DNA of 64,000 nucleotides. It comes from an uncultured Clostridium sp. (GTDB lineage Bacteria > Bacillota > Clostridia > Clostridiales > Clostridiaceae). The position numbers and the translations under genes were made by a program. The notes under the pieces are model-generated. The model did no database searches. It was not told the DNA's origin and saw only the letters and a program-made list of their open reading frames with translations. This document shows, piece by piece, positions 9,230 through 18,190 of the stretch; position 1 is the first letter of the stretch; every line of letters begins with the position of its first letter. The stretch is taken from the NCBI GenBank assembly GCA_900539375.1, contig UQBY01000016.1, positions 17,160 to 81,159 on the forward strand. The letters are read 5' to 3'.

Positions 9230-10462
9230 ATGATGAAAAAAATCACTTCAATAAATAATCTTTTAACATTTTTTATTGAATTTTTAGTATTTTATATATC
9301 TATTTTTGAAGGTATGATACTTTTAAAACATGATTATAAAGTCTTTATCTTTCCATTTATTATATTACCATTTTTAATAGCTAGCTTTTTTATGAGAAAA
9401 TTTATAAATAATATAATCATTTTTTTATTATTTCACATTTTACTATATATTATATGTTTTTTTATTCCTTTAGGTAATTCTGAAAAAACATTAATTATAT
9501 TTTCACTAACTGTACTTACAATATTAGATTTTAAATTTTGGAGTAAAAACTCTTTGAGAAAAAGATTGGTTAATTCTCCAAGTATATTTTTTGAAATCTT
9601 CTTTATTATAGTTTTAATTCATGGAACTATTGTAAATTCTAAAGAAATAATTATTTTATCCTATGCTTTAGGATTAATATTTTTACTTGTAAAATTTATT
9701 ACTAACTATTTAGACAACCTTGAAATTTATATTGCTAGAAATAGTAACATAAAAAATGTACCAATAAAACAGCTTATAAGCTTAAATAGTTCTATATTTT
9801 TTATAATAATATTTTTAATATTTATTATATTAGCTATAGTTAAAATTTTAAATTTAGAAAAATATCTTTATGCTCCCTTTGAGCCAATACTTTCCTTTTT
9901 TAAAATAGCTTTAACTACATTTTTTAAATACTTATTTTCAATTGCTACTGATTCTTCAAATCCATCTTTTTCAGAAGTAGAAGAAACTATTCCTATAGAA
10001 ACTGCTACAGCCTTAAGTGGTAATAGTACTTTTACTAAGGTTTTAGAAACTTTATTTAATATTTTTGTTTTCTTACTAGTAGCATTTTTTTGTTATTTAG
10101 CAATTAAAGTAATTTATTCCTATTTAAAAAATAATTTTTCTAAAAACAATATAAAAACTGATAAAATTGAGTATTTAAACTCTGAAAAAATAATTGATAC
10201 TGAAGAAAAAATAAATTCTAAATTTTCATTAAAGCCTAAAAACAACAATGAAAAAATACGAAAAATATTTTATAAAAGAGTAAAAAAGAATAAAAAGCTT
10301 AATATAAATAATAAATTAACTGCTAAAGAAATATCTAATAAAATCTCAAAAAATGATAATATTTCACTAGAAGAATTAACTACTCTTTATGAAAAAGCAC
10401 GTTATAGTAACACTAACTGTAACAATGAAGATGTTGAAAAAGCAAAAAAAGTTAATAAATAA
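9230..10462 (+). CDS. Multi-pass membrane protein with C-terminal DUF4129-like domain
   Basis: 410 residues. About seven hydrophobic segments fill residues 10-215, a short extracytoplasmic loop rich in S/T/E follows (about 240-265), then another membrane helix (270-295) and a charged cytoplasmic tail. The tail (KIRKIFYKRV, LTAKEISNKI, ELTTLYEKARYS) matches the DUF4129 pattern usually found at the end of transglutaminase-like proteins encoded in MoxR/DUF58 operons. No transglutaminase catalytic core is visible. The start has GGGAGG nine bases upstream. Functional name not assignable. Confidence 0.8.
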   Translation: MMKKITSINNLLTFFIEFLVFYISIFEGMILLKHDYKVFIFPFIILPFLIASFFMRKFINNIIIFLLFHILLYIICFFIPLGNSEKTLIIFSLTVLTILDFKFWSKNSLRKRLVNSPSIFFEIFFIIVLIHGTIVNSKEIIILSYALGLIFLLVKFITNYLDNLEIYIARNSNIKNVPIKQLISLNSSIFFIIIFLIFIILAIVKILNLEKYLYAPFEPILSFFKIALTTFFKYLFSIATDSSNPSFSEVEETIPIETATALSGNSTFTKVLETLFNIFVFLLVAFFCYLAIKVIYSYLKNNFSKNNIKTDKIEYLNSEKIIDTEEKINSKFSLKPKNNNEKIRKIFYKRVKKNKKLNINNKLTAKEISNKISKNDNISLEELTTLYEKARYSNTNCNNEDVEKAKKVNK

Positions 10463-10469
10463 AAACTTA

Positions 10470-10500
10470 AAGCTACCTAATGAATATTAGGTGGTTTTAT
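10470..10500 (+). terminator. Terminator of moxR-DUF58-DUF4129 operon
   Basis: ACCTAAT (10475-10481) and ATTAGGT (10486-10492) pair around a GAAT loop, extended by wobble pairs on both sides to about 11 base pairs, followed by TTTTATT. Confidence 0.7.
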
Positions 10501-10550
10501 TGTGTTATAATAAGTAAGAATAACTATATATACTATTGGAGGGAAAATAC

Positions 10551-12281
10551 GTGTTTAAATTACTACCCTATTTAAAAAACTACAAAAAAGAAGTTATAAT
10601 TGGACCAATATTTAAACTTTTAGAGGCCATTTTTGAATTAATGGTTCCTTTAGTTATGGCAAAAATTATTGATATTGGTGTTAAAAATGGTGATTATAAC
10701 TATGTTATTAAAGCAGGTATTGCCTTACTTGTTCTTGGATTTTTAGGACTATTTTGTGCATTAGTATGTCAATATTCTGCTGCTAAAGCTTCTCAAGGCT
10801 TTGGAACTGATTTAAGAAATGATTTATTTTCACACATTAATTCATTATCCCATAGTGAAATTGATATAATCGGTACATCTTCATTAATAACTCGTTTAAC
10901 AAATGATGTAAATCAACTTCAACTAGCTGTTGCAATGTTTATAAGACTTGCCTTTAGAGCTCCCTTTATAATCATAGGTTCTGCTGTAATGGCTATGACT
11001 TTAGATTTAAAATTATCTATAGTCTTTCTTTTTGCAATACCACTTATTTCATTAACACTATTTTGGGTAATGAGTAAATCCATTCCCTTTTATTCAAATA
11101 TTCAAAAAAAGCTTGATAAAATTTCATTAATAACAGAAGAAAACTTAGAAGGTGCAAGAGTAATAAGAGCCTTTTCAAAAGAAGAAAATGAAAAAAAAAG
11201 ATTTATAGATGCAAGTGATGACTATACAATTGCATCTATAAATGTTTCTAAAATATCTGCCCTTTTAAATCCACTAACTTCTATAATAATGAACTTTGCT
11301 ATTGTAGCTATACTTTGGTATGGTGGATATAGAGTAAATATAGGTGCTCTTACTCAAGGACAAATAATAGCCTTTGTAAACTATATGACCCAAATATCTT
11401 TAACTCTTGTTGTTTTTGCAAACCTTGTTGTAATTTTTACTAAAGCCTTTGCTTCTGGAGAAAGAGTTTATGAAATTTTAGAAATAAATTCTTCAATAAC
11501 AGATAAAAATACAAAAATTTCTCCTGTTTCTAATGCCTTAAAGGTTGAATTTAAAAATGTTTCTTTTTCATATAAAGGTTCAAATAAAAATTCATTATCA
11601 AATGCAAATATAAAAGTAAATACTGGAGAAACTATTGGTATTATTGGTGGTACAGGGTCTGGTAAAAGTACACTTATAAATCTTATTCCTCGTTTTTATG
11701 AAGCTACTGAAGGAGAAGTTTTAATTGATGGGGTTAATGTAAAAGACTATAACTTAAATTCTCTTAGAGATAAAATTGGAATTGTTCCTCAAAAAGCTGC
11801 TTTATTTTCTGGAACATTAAGAGAAAATATGACTCTTGGAAATAAAAATGCTAGTGATGAAGAAATAAAAAAGGCTTTTGATATAGCCCAAGCTTCTGAA
11901 TTTGTAAGTTCTCTTTCAAAGGGGCTTGATACAGTTATTCTTCAAGGTGGTAAAAATTTATCTGGTGGACAAAAACAAAGACTTACTATTGCAAGAGCTT
12001 TAGTTAAAAACCCTGAAATTCTTATTTTAGATGATAGTGCAAGTGCCCTTGATTTTGCCACAGATGCAAAACTAAGAAAAGCTATTAAAGAAGAAACTAA
12101 AAACATGACTGTTTTTATAATTTCTCAAAGAGCTACATCTATTAAAAATGCAGATAAAATAATTGTTTTAGATAACGGAAACATTGTTGGTATTGGCTCT
12201 CACAGTGAGCTTCTTAAAAATTGTACAGTTTATAAAGAAATTTGCTTATCTCAATTATCTTCTGAGGAGGTGGAAAAATAA
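10551..12281 (+). CDS. Heterodimeric ABC exporter subunit 1 (degenerate ATP-site half)
   Basis: 576 residues from a GTG start at 10551, chosen because GGAGGG lies seven bases upstream; an earlier in-frame TTG at 10536 overlaps that site. An N-terminal six-helix exporter domain (about 10-300) is followed by an ATPase domain with Walker A GGTGSGKS and canonical signature LSGGQKQR. Walker B ends ILDDSASALD, with aspartate in place of the catalytic glutamate, and the switch histidine is replaced by glutamine (IISQRATS). These losses mark the non-hydrolysing half of a heterodimer such as TM287/288 or BmrCD. Its stop overlaps the start of the partner. The substrate (drug, lipid or peptide) is unknown. 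Confidence 0.92.
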   Translation: MFKLLPYLKNYKKEVIIGPIFKLLEAIFELMVPLVMAKIIDIGVKNGDYNYVIKAGIALLVLGFLGLFCALVCQYSAAKASQGFGTDLRNDLFSHINSLSHSEIDIIGTSSLITRLTNDVNQLQLAVAMFIRLAFRAPFIIIGSAVMAMTLDLKLSIVFLFAIPLISLTLFWVMSKSIPFYSNIQKKLDKISLITEENLEGARVIRAFSKEENEKKRFIDASDDYTIASINVSKISALLNPLTSIIMNFAIVAILWYGGYRVNIGALTQGQIIAFVNYMTQISLTLVVFANLVVIFTKAFASGERVYEILEINSSITDKNTKISPVSNALKVEFKNVSFSYKGSNKNSLSNANIKVNTGETIGIIGGTGSGKSTLINLIPRFYEATEGEVLIDGVNVKDYNLNSLRDKIGIVPQKAALFSGTLRENMTLGNKNASDEEIKKAFDIAQASEFVSSLSKGLDTVILQGGKNLSGGQKQRLTIARALVKNPEILILDDSASALDFATDAKLRKAIKEETKNMTVFIISQRATSIKNADKIIVLDNGNIVGIGSHSELLKNCTVYKEICLSQLSSEEVEK

Positions 12282-14023
12282 TGAAGAAATCTTCAACTAA
12301 AAGATTATTATCTTACATAACAGTTCATAATAAGCTTTTAATAATATCTTTATTAACAGCAATTATTAATGTATTTTTTACTTTATTAAACCCTATCCTT
12401 ATAGGAGATGCAATTGATTTTATAATTGGAAAAGATAATGTAGATTTTCAAGGTATACTTAAAATTATAGGCATATTAATATTATCTATTATTTTAGCTT
12501 CATTATCTCAATGGATAATGACTCGTTGCACAAATGTTATAACTTATAAAACAGTAGCTGCTCTTAGGGAAGATGTTTTTAATAAAATAAATAAAGTTCC
12601 TTTAAAATACATAGATTCTCATTCCCATGGAGATATAATGAGTAGAATTATTAATGATATTGACCAAATATCTACTGGACTTCTTCAAGGATTTTCTCAG
12701 TTATTTACTGGAATTATAACCATTTTAGGAACTTTAGGTATAATGATAGCAATAAACTTTAAAATAGCCTTAGTTGTTGTACTGATGACACCTTTATCTA
12801 TACTTGTTGGAGGATTTATTGCAAAATCTTCAAAGGCTATGTTTACTGAACAATCAAAAATACGTGGTGAAATAACTGGATATACTCAAGAAATGATAGG
12901 AAATCAAAAACTTGTAAAAGCCTTTTCCTATGAAAATAACTCTGAAGAAAAGTTTCAAGAAATAAATTCAAGATTATATACTTCAGGAGTAAAATCTCAA
13001 TTTTTCTCCTCCTTAACAAACCCTTGTACAAGATTTGTTAATGGAATAGTATATGCAACTGTTGGAATTATTTCAGCTATAAGTGCTATTAATGGAAATA
13101 TATCTATTGGTAAAATTTCTTCATTTTTAAACTATGCAAACCAATATACAAAACCATTTAATGAAATCTCTTCTGTAATTACAGAACTACAATCCGCTTT
13201 AGCCTCTGCTGAAAGAGTATTTGAAGTTCTTGATGAAGAAAATGAACCTTTAGATAAAGAAAATGCTATAAACCTTAAAGAATGTAATGGAAATATAGAA
13301 ATTAAAGATGTTTCCTTCTCTTATAATCCTGAGGTTAAGCTTATAGAAAACTTTAATCTTTCAGTAAAAAAAGGAGAAAAAATAGCAATTGTAGGACCTA
13401 CTGGATGTGGAAAAACAACTCTTATAAATCTTCTTATGAGATTTTATAATATTAATTCTGGTGAAATATTTATAAGTGGTTATAATATTAATGATATAAC
13501 TAGAAAAAGCTCAAGAGCTATGTTTGGTATGGTTCTTCAAGAAACTTGGTTATATTCAGGAACTATAAAAGAAAATATAGCTTATGGAAAACCTGATGCT
13601 ACAGATGAAGAAATTATTGAAGCTGCTAAAATGGCTCATGCTCATGAATTTATAACAAGACTTCCAAATGGTTATGATACTAAAATTTCTGGAGATGGAA
13701 ACAATATATCTCAAGGTCAAAAACAATTATTATGTATTGCTCGTATAATGCTTACAAAACCACCTATGCTTATTTTAGATGAAGCTACAAGTAGTATTGA
13801 TACTCGTACAGAAATTTTTATACAAAATGCCTTTAATAAAATGATGGAAGGAAGAACTAGCTTTATTGTAGCCCACAGACTTTCTACCATTAAAGAAGCA
13901 GATTTAATACTTGTAATGAATAAAGGACATATAATAGAACAAGGAACCCATGAAGAGCTTATAGAAAAGAAAGGCTTTTATGCTAACCTTTATAATAGTC
14001 AATTTTCTGTACCTATCTCTTAA
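12281..14023 (+). CDS. Heterodimeric ABC exporter subunit 2 (catalytic half)
   Basis: 580 residues with an exporter membrane domain (about 15-310) and an ATPase domain. Walker A is GPTGCGKT, Walker B MLILDEATSSID with the catalytic glutamate present, and the switch histidine is in IVAHRLST. The signature is the unusual ISQGQKQ instead of LSGGQ. This altered signature pairs with the altered Walker B of the first subunit, so both defects fall in the same composite site. It overlaps the upstream gene by one base (TAATG) with GAGGAGG as ribosome site, so the two are translationally coupled. Confidence 0.92.
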   Translation: MKKSSTKRLLSYITVHNKLLIISLLTAIINVFFTLLNPILIGDAIDFIIGKDNVDFQGILKIIGILILSIILASLSQWIMTRCTNVITYKTVAALREDVFNKINKVPLKYIDSHSHGDIMSRIINDIDQISTGLLQGFSQLFTGIITILGTLGIMIAINFKIALVVVLMTPLSILVGGFIAKSSKAMFTEQSKIRGEITGYTQEMIGNQKLVKAFSYENNSEEKFQEINSRLYTSGVKSQFFSSLTNPCTRFVNGIVYATVGIISAISAINGNISIGKISSFLNYANQYTKPFNEISSVITELQSALASAERVFEVLDEENEPLDKENAINLKECNGNIEIKDVSFSYNPEVKLIENFNLSVKKGEKIAIVGPTGCGKTTLINLLMRFYNINSGEIFISGYNINDITRKSSRAMFGMVLQETWLYSGTIKENIAYGKPDATDEEIIEAAKMAHAHEFITRLPNGYDTKISGDGNNISQGQKQLLCIARIMLTKPPMLILDEATSSIDTRTEIFIQNAFNKMMEGRTSFIVAHRLSTIKEADLILVMNKGHIIEQGTHEELIEKKGFYANLYNSQFSVPIS

Positions 14024-14027
14024 TAGT

Positions 14028-14075
14028 AAAAAACAGCTATCATATGAAAATTTTAATATGATAGCTGTTTTTTTA
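14028..14075. terminator. Bidirectional terminator between ABC exporter and adenosine deaminase
   Basis: AAAACAGCTATCATAT and its complement (14029-14045 and 14056-14072) form a 17-base-pair stem with poly-T on both strands. It lies between convergent genes and serves both. Confidence 0.85.
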
Positions 14076-14076
14076 A

Positions 14077-15096
14077 TTATTCTTTAATATACTTTTTAAG
14101 TTTTTCTAAATAAAACTGTTTTTCTTCTTCTTTCATAAAAGAAGCTTCTATGGAATTTATATTCATTTTTATTAAGTCATTATAAGTAAATCCTAATTCT
14201 TTTATTAAAATTTCATATTCTTTATTTATATTAGTATTTAATATTGCCATATCATCTGTATTTACAGTAACCTTTATTCCATAATCATATAATTTTTTTA
14301 TTGGATGTTCCTTTAAAGAAGATACTACATTACACTTAACATTACTTGTAATGCACATTTCAAGAGTAATATTTTTATCTTTAATTTCTTTCATAACTTT
14401 TTCTGATTTTATGGAAGTAACTCCATGTCCTATTCTCTTTGCACCAAATGAAATTGCCATTTTTATATTTTCAGGTCCCATGCTTTCTCCTGCATGTATT
14501 GTAAAAGGAATGTTTAATTTGTTTGCCACTTCAAATAAATCTCTAAAATTTTCCATAGGAGTAACTCCCTCTGCTCCAGCTAAGTCTACTGCTACTACTC
14601 CTTTTCCTAAAAATTTTTTTGCAACTCCTATAGTTTTCATATTATCCTCATGATTTAGTGAGGCTTTTCCTAAAACCATAGCACATAATATAAGAGAAAC
14701 CCTAATGCTTGAATTATTCTTCATTCCTCTTTCCATGCCCTTTAAAACAGCTTTTACTATCTTTTCTTCATCTAAACCTTTCTTCTTATGAAGTTGAGGA
14801 GCAAATCTTATTTCAAGATATACAATTCCTTCTTTTGCAGCTAAATTTATAACATCATATGTACATTCTTCTAAAGATTTTTCATCTTGCATTATTTCCA
14901 CTGGTATATCAAAACATTTTAAAAAATCATATAAACTTTTGCAATTTTCATCTACTTCTACAGATTTTTTAAATTCCTCAAAGTTTTTAGTTTCTACCTT
15001 TATTCCTTTTTCTTTTACCATTTTCCATGAAAATTCTGCTGGAATTGAACCATCTAAATGAAAATGTAAATCAACCTTTGGAAAATCAAAATTCAT
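14077..15096 (-). CDS. add: Adenosine deaminase
   Basis: 339-residue zinc hydrolase converting adenosine (and deoxyadenosine) to inosine. Metal and catalytic motifs are in order: HFHLDGS near residue 11, the HAGE zinc/catalytic motif near residue 200, RIGHGV near 220, and VNTDDM near 277. The fold is a TIM barrel of normal length and it is cytoplasmic. The gene stands alone on the minus strand with a terminator on its 3' side. Confidence 0.95.
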   Translation of the reverse strand: MNFDFPKVDLHFHLDGSIPAEFSWKMVKEKGIKVETKNFEEFKKSVEVDENCKSLYDFLKCFDIPVEIMQDEKSLEECTYDVINLAAKEGIVYLEIRFAPQLHKKKGLDEEKIVKAVLKGMERGMKNNSSIRVSLILCAMVLGKASLNHEDNMKTIGVAKKFLGKGVVAVDLAGAEGVTPMENFRDLFEVANKLNIPFTIHAGESMGPENIKMAISFGAKRIGHGVTSIKSEKVMKEIKDKNITLEMCITSNVKCNVVSSLKEHPIKKLYDYGIKVTVNTDDMAILNTNINKEYEILIKELGFTYNDLIKMNINSIEASFMKEEEKQFYLEKLKKYIKE

Positions 15097-15154
15097 ATTT
15101 TAAACCTCCTTCTTTATATAGTATCCTTATTATAACCTTTTTTTAACAAAAAAA

Positions 15155-15194
15155 GAACCTATTAAATAGCTCTTTAATACTATCTAATAGGCTT
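15155..15194 (-). terminator. Terminator of amylase gene
   Basis: CCTATTAAATAG and CTATCTAATAGG (15158-15191) pair with one mismatch. On the minus strand the stem is followed by TTCTTTTTTTGTT. It lies 15 bases 3' of the amylase stop. Confidence 0.7.
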
Positions 15195-15205
15195 TCTTTT
15201 ATAAT

Positions 15206-18103
15206 TTACTTAACTACATAATTTAATTCTTTTCTTACTACTTTTCCATCTTCATCTTTTACATCTACATATAATTTTTTGCTTCCAGCAACAGTTGTTT
15301 TCCATACATAAGTATTTGATGTTGAAAAATCTCTTAATTTATACCAATTTCCTTTATCATCTTTTATTATAAATTTATATTGCAATGTGCCTTTTCCTGA
15401 AGCCTTTACTGTTAATTTTACATTTGTTCCTTTTACTTGAGGTGATGTTTTATCAACTGTAAAACTTTGAATTTCTAAATTTGAAGAAGCTATTATTTTA
15501 TAATTTAATTCTTCTCTTACTACATTTCCAAATTCGTCTTTCACATCTACATATAACTTTTTATTTCCAGAAGCACTTGCCTTCCATACATAAGTATTTG
15601 ATGTTGAAAAATCTCTTAATTTATACCAATTTCCTTTATCATCTTTTATTATAAATTTGTATTGTAATGTACCTTTTCCTGAAGCTTTTACTGTTAATTT
15701 TATATTTGTCCCTTGTAACTGTGGTGATGCTTTATCAGGTGTAAAGCTTTCTATAGTTGGTACTAAAACATCTTTTGAATATTTATAGATAACTTCTATA
15801 TCTCCTTTTGTAAATTTTCCAATAGAATTTGTTGGTATTGTTTTTAAAGTATATCCATCTATTGAAAGGCTTTCTGTTTTGTAATCTTTTCCAATTTCAT
15901 CTTCTAATTTTATTGTTTTTAAAATCTCCCCTGTTTCTTCATCTATATATTTAACTATTACTTTTCCTGTTTCAGGTGCATCTGGATTTTTGTATAATAC
16001 TTTTTTATCTTTAACCCATACCTCTCCACTAGCTTCATAACCTGATTGATTTGCTGCTGGCTCTTGAGAACCATTATTATTATTAAACATGATGTATGCT
16101 TCTTCTGCATCAGTTACTTCAAAGCTCCACCACCCATTTCCTTCATTAGTCATTTTAGTTCCTGGCCAATTTCCTGTATATTTTACTGTAACTCCATCAA
16201 CCTTTGCATAAGTATATAAATATACATTAGACCAATTGTTTTTATTATAATAGTGAACCTTTAAAGTATTAAATTCCTTTTCTTTATAAAGATATATTAC
16301 TGTAATATCATTTTCAGTATAAACTCCACTTGCATTATTTGGTGATTCTACAAGTTCATATCCTTTAATATCTTTTGCTTCAGTTGTATAACTTGTTCCA
16401 ATTTTTCCTGAAATGCTTTTTGAAGTTTCTATTTCTTCTTTAGTATCAGCATTAACATATTTAATTATTACATTTCCTTTTGCATATTTACTATACTCAT
16501 AAGTTATTGTTATAGGTTCTTCAGTAAATATTAATTTATCATCTGAAATTGAACAATTAAATTCATATCCATCAATATCTTTTAGATTATGAGAAAACTT
16601 TGTACCAACGCCTCCTGAAATAATTACTGGCTCTGCTATTTCTTTTTTTGTTTCTTTATCTATATATTTAAATGTTACTGTTCCTTTATTTATTGGAGTA
16701 TTTGAATTATACAAAACAGCTATTTTTCTTCCAGAAATTTCTCCACTTAATTTACCATTATATACAGTAAAACTAGCTCCTGAAACTGTATCTATATAAG
16801 TTCCATCTTTAAGAGTTGTTTCTGTATTTATTTTAGCTTTTCCACTTCCTAAATTGGTAAGAACAACTCCTTCACCACCACGTTCTACTGCAAAAACAGA
16901 ATTATTATTAAGTTTTCTTACATATTCTGATTTTCCTTCAAAATAATTGTGGAACTTATTAACTTCTACAATTTCTTTATTTTGCCATAAGGTTGTATAT
17001 GAGCCTAATGCTGCATTCATACTTGTTGGTCTTACAAAAAATAATGGTACTGATTTATTACGAGCCCCTATAAGACCCCATCCAAGTTTAATTTGTTCAT
17101 CAGTCATATATGTAGTTTCATGTTCATCATTAGCATAAGTATCATGAGATTCTACCCAAGTTATAGCATTACTTGCTTTATCTATTGTATAGTTTTGAAC
17201 AAGTGAAACATTTGTATCATAAATAGCTTTTCTTACATCATATCCCATTCCACAGTCAGTTACTTTAATATACTTTGTATAATTTTCTATAGAGGTTCCT
17301 GCTGTTCCAAGAATTTCACCGTATACAAATGAATTAGAATCCTTACTCTTTATTGCATTAATTACTCTTGGCCAGAAATCACTTGCAATATTTCCATCAG
17401 TAGGTAATTCTATATGTTTAGCAGCATCAAAACGAAATCCATCTGCACCTAAATCTTGTGCTTCATTTAAGAATTTAATAACCATATTTTGTATTTCAGT
17501 ATTTCCTGTATTTAAATCTGGCATTCCTATATTTCCTTGTGTCATTTGATATCTACTACTATCATTTACTTTTCCAATAGATGAAGAATGCCAATAATTA
17601 GAATTATTTCTTATGTAATCTGGAATTTGTTCTGATTTATCATAACCATTTGTTTTATTAGCTAAATGGTTTGATACAACATCTACTATTATTTTTACAC
17701 CATACTTATGTGCTTCATCACACATAGCTTTAAATTCCTCTGCAGTTCCTAAATCATTTCCTATTGTAAAGTTTATAGGTTGATATAGTTTCCACCATTG
17801 AGATGTATTTTGCATTGGACTATCTTTATTAGGTTGAATTGGAGAAACTTGTACACTTCCATAACCACATTCAGCAATTTCTTCTATATGCTCTTTTACT
17901 TGATTAAAACTCCAATTCCATGCATGTAGTATTACTCCATCTTTAACATCTTCTGGTAAGTTATAATTTTTTAATGACTTCTCAGTTGATATAGAATTTT
18001 CAGTAGTAACTGCTTCAGTAGTTATTGGTATTCCAATAAAAATACTTGATGAAACTGTTAAAGAAGTAATAAGGCTAATAATCTTTTTCTTAAATTTTAA
18101 CAT
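15206..18103 (-). CDS. Secreted multidomain alpha-amylase (GH13)
   Basis: 965 residues. The signal peptide spans about 1-32. The GH13 barrel (about 48-380) carries the nucleophile D226 in FRFDAAKH, the acid E263 in YGEILG and the transition-state D321 in WVESHDTYAND, so it should hydrolyse internal alpha-1,4 bonds of starch or glycogen. A GH13 C-terminal beta domain follows. Beyond it are MucBP-like repeats (about 473-612 and 708-773; motif KYIDxET), a CBM25/26-like starch-binding module between them (about 615-705; YYNKNNWSNVYLY and GNGWWSFE), and two near-identical C-terminal beta repeats (about 777-965). No membrane anchor is seen, so it is probably released or held by the repeats. GGGGGAT upstream supports the start. 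Confidence 0.93.
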   Translation of the reverse strand: MLKFKKKIISLITSLTVSSSIFIGIPITTEAVTTENSISTEKSLKNYNLPEDVKDGVILHAWNWSFNQVKEHIEEIAECGYGSVQVSPIQPNKDSPMQNTSQWWKLYQPINFTIGNDLGTAEEFKAMCDEAHKYGVKIIVDVVSNHLANKTNGYDKSEQIPDYIRNNSNYWHSSSIGKVNDSSRYQMTQGNIGMPDLNTGNTEIQNMVIKFLNEAQDLGADGFRFDAAKHIELPTDGNIASDFWPRVINAIKSKDSNSFVYGEILGTAGTSIENYTKYIKVTDCGMGYDVRKAIYDTNVSLVQNYTIDKASNAITWVESHDTYANDEHETTYMTDEQIKLGWGLIGARNKSVPLFFVRPTSMNAALGSYTTLWQNKEIVEVNKFHNYFEGKSEYVRKLNNNSVFAVERGGEGVVLTNLGSGKAKINTETTLKDGTYIDTVSGASFTVYNGKLSGEISGRKIAVLYNSNTPINKGTVTFKYIDKETKKEIAEPVIISGGVGTKFSHNLKDIDGYEFNCSISDDKLIFTEEPITITYEYSKYAKGNVIIKYVNADTKEEIETSKSISGKIGTSYTTEAKDIKGYELVESPNNASGVYTENDITVIYLYKEKEFNTLKVHYYNKNNWSNVYLYTYAKVDGVTVKYTGNWPGTKMTNEGNGWWSFEVTDAEEAYIMFNNNNGSQEPAANQSGYEASGEVWVKDKKVLYKNPDAPETGKVIVKYIDEETGEILKTIKLEDEIGKDYKTESLSIDGYTLKTIPTNSIGKFTKGDIEVIYKYSKDVLVPTIESFTPDKASPQLQGTNIKLTVKASGKGTLQYKFIIKDDKGNWYKLRDFSTSNTYVWKASASGNKKLYVDVKDEFGNVVREELNYKIIASSNLEIQSFTVDKTSPQVKGTNVKLTVKASGKGTLQYKFIIKDDKGNWYKLRDFSTSNTYVWKTTVAGSKKLYVDVKDEDGKVVRKELNYVVK
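15302..15658 (-). repeat. Near-identical tandem C-terminal repeats within the amylase gene
   Basis: A 75-base stretch at 15302-15376 recurs identically at 15584-15658, exactly 94 codons away. The two encoded repeats each begin SPQ..GTN and contain TLQYKFIIKDDKGNWYKLRD. DNA identity higher than needed for the protein indicates recent duplication or ongoing gene conversion. They resemble the Y_Y_Y-type Ig-like modules found in clostridial secreted proteins. Confidence 0.85.
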
Positions 18104-18190
18104 TAATTTTTATCCCCCTAGTGTTTAAATTCATTTAGTTATAATTTTAACACATATCATTAGTTTTACAGTTGTTTTATTTTTTTTAAA

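Noticed and set aside
15302..15658. Intergenic or CRISPR repeat
   Set aside because: The two copies are in-frame protein modules of the amylase.
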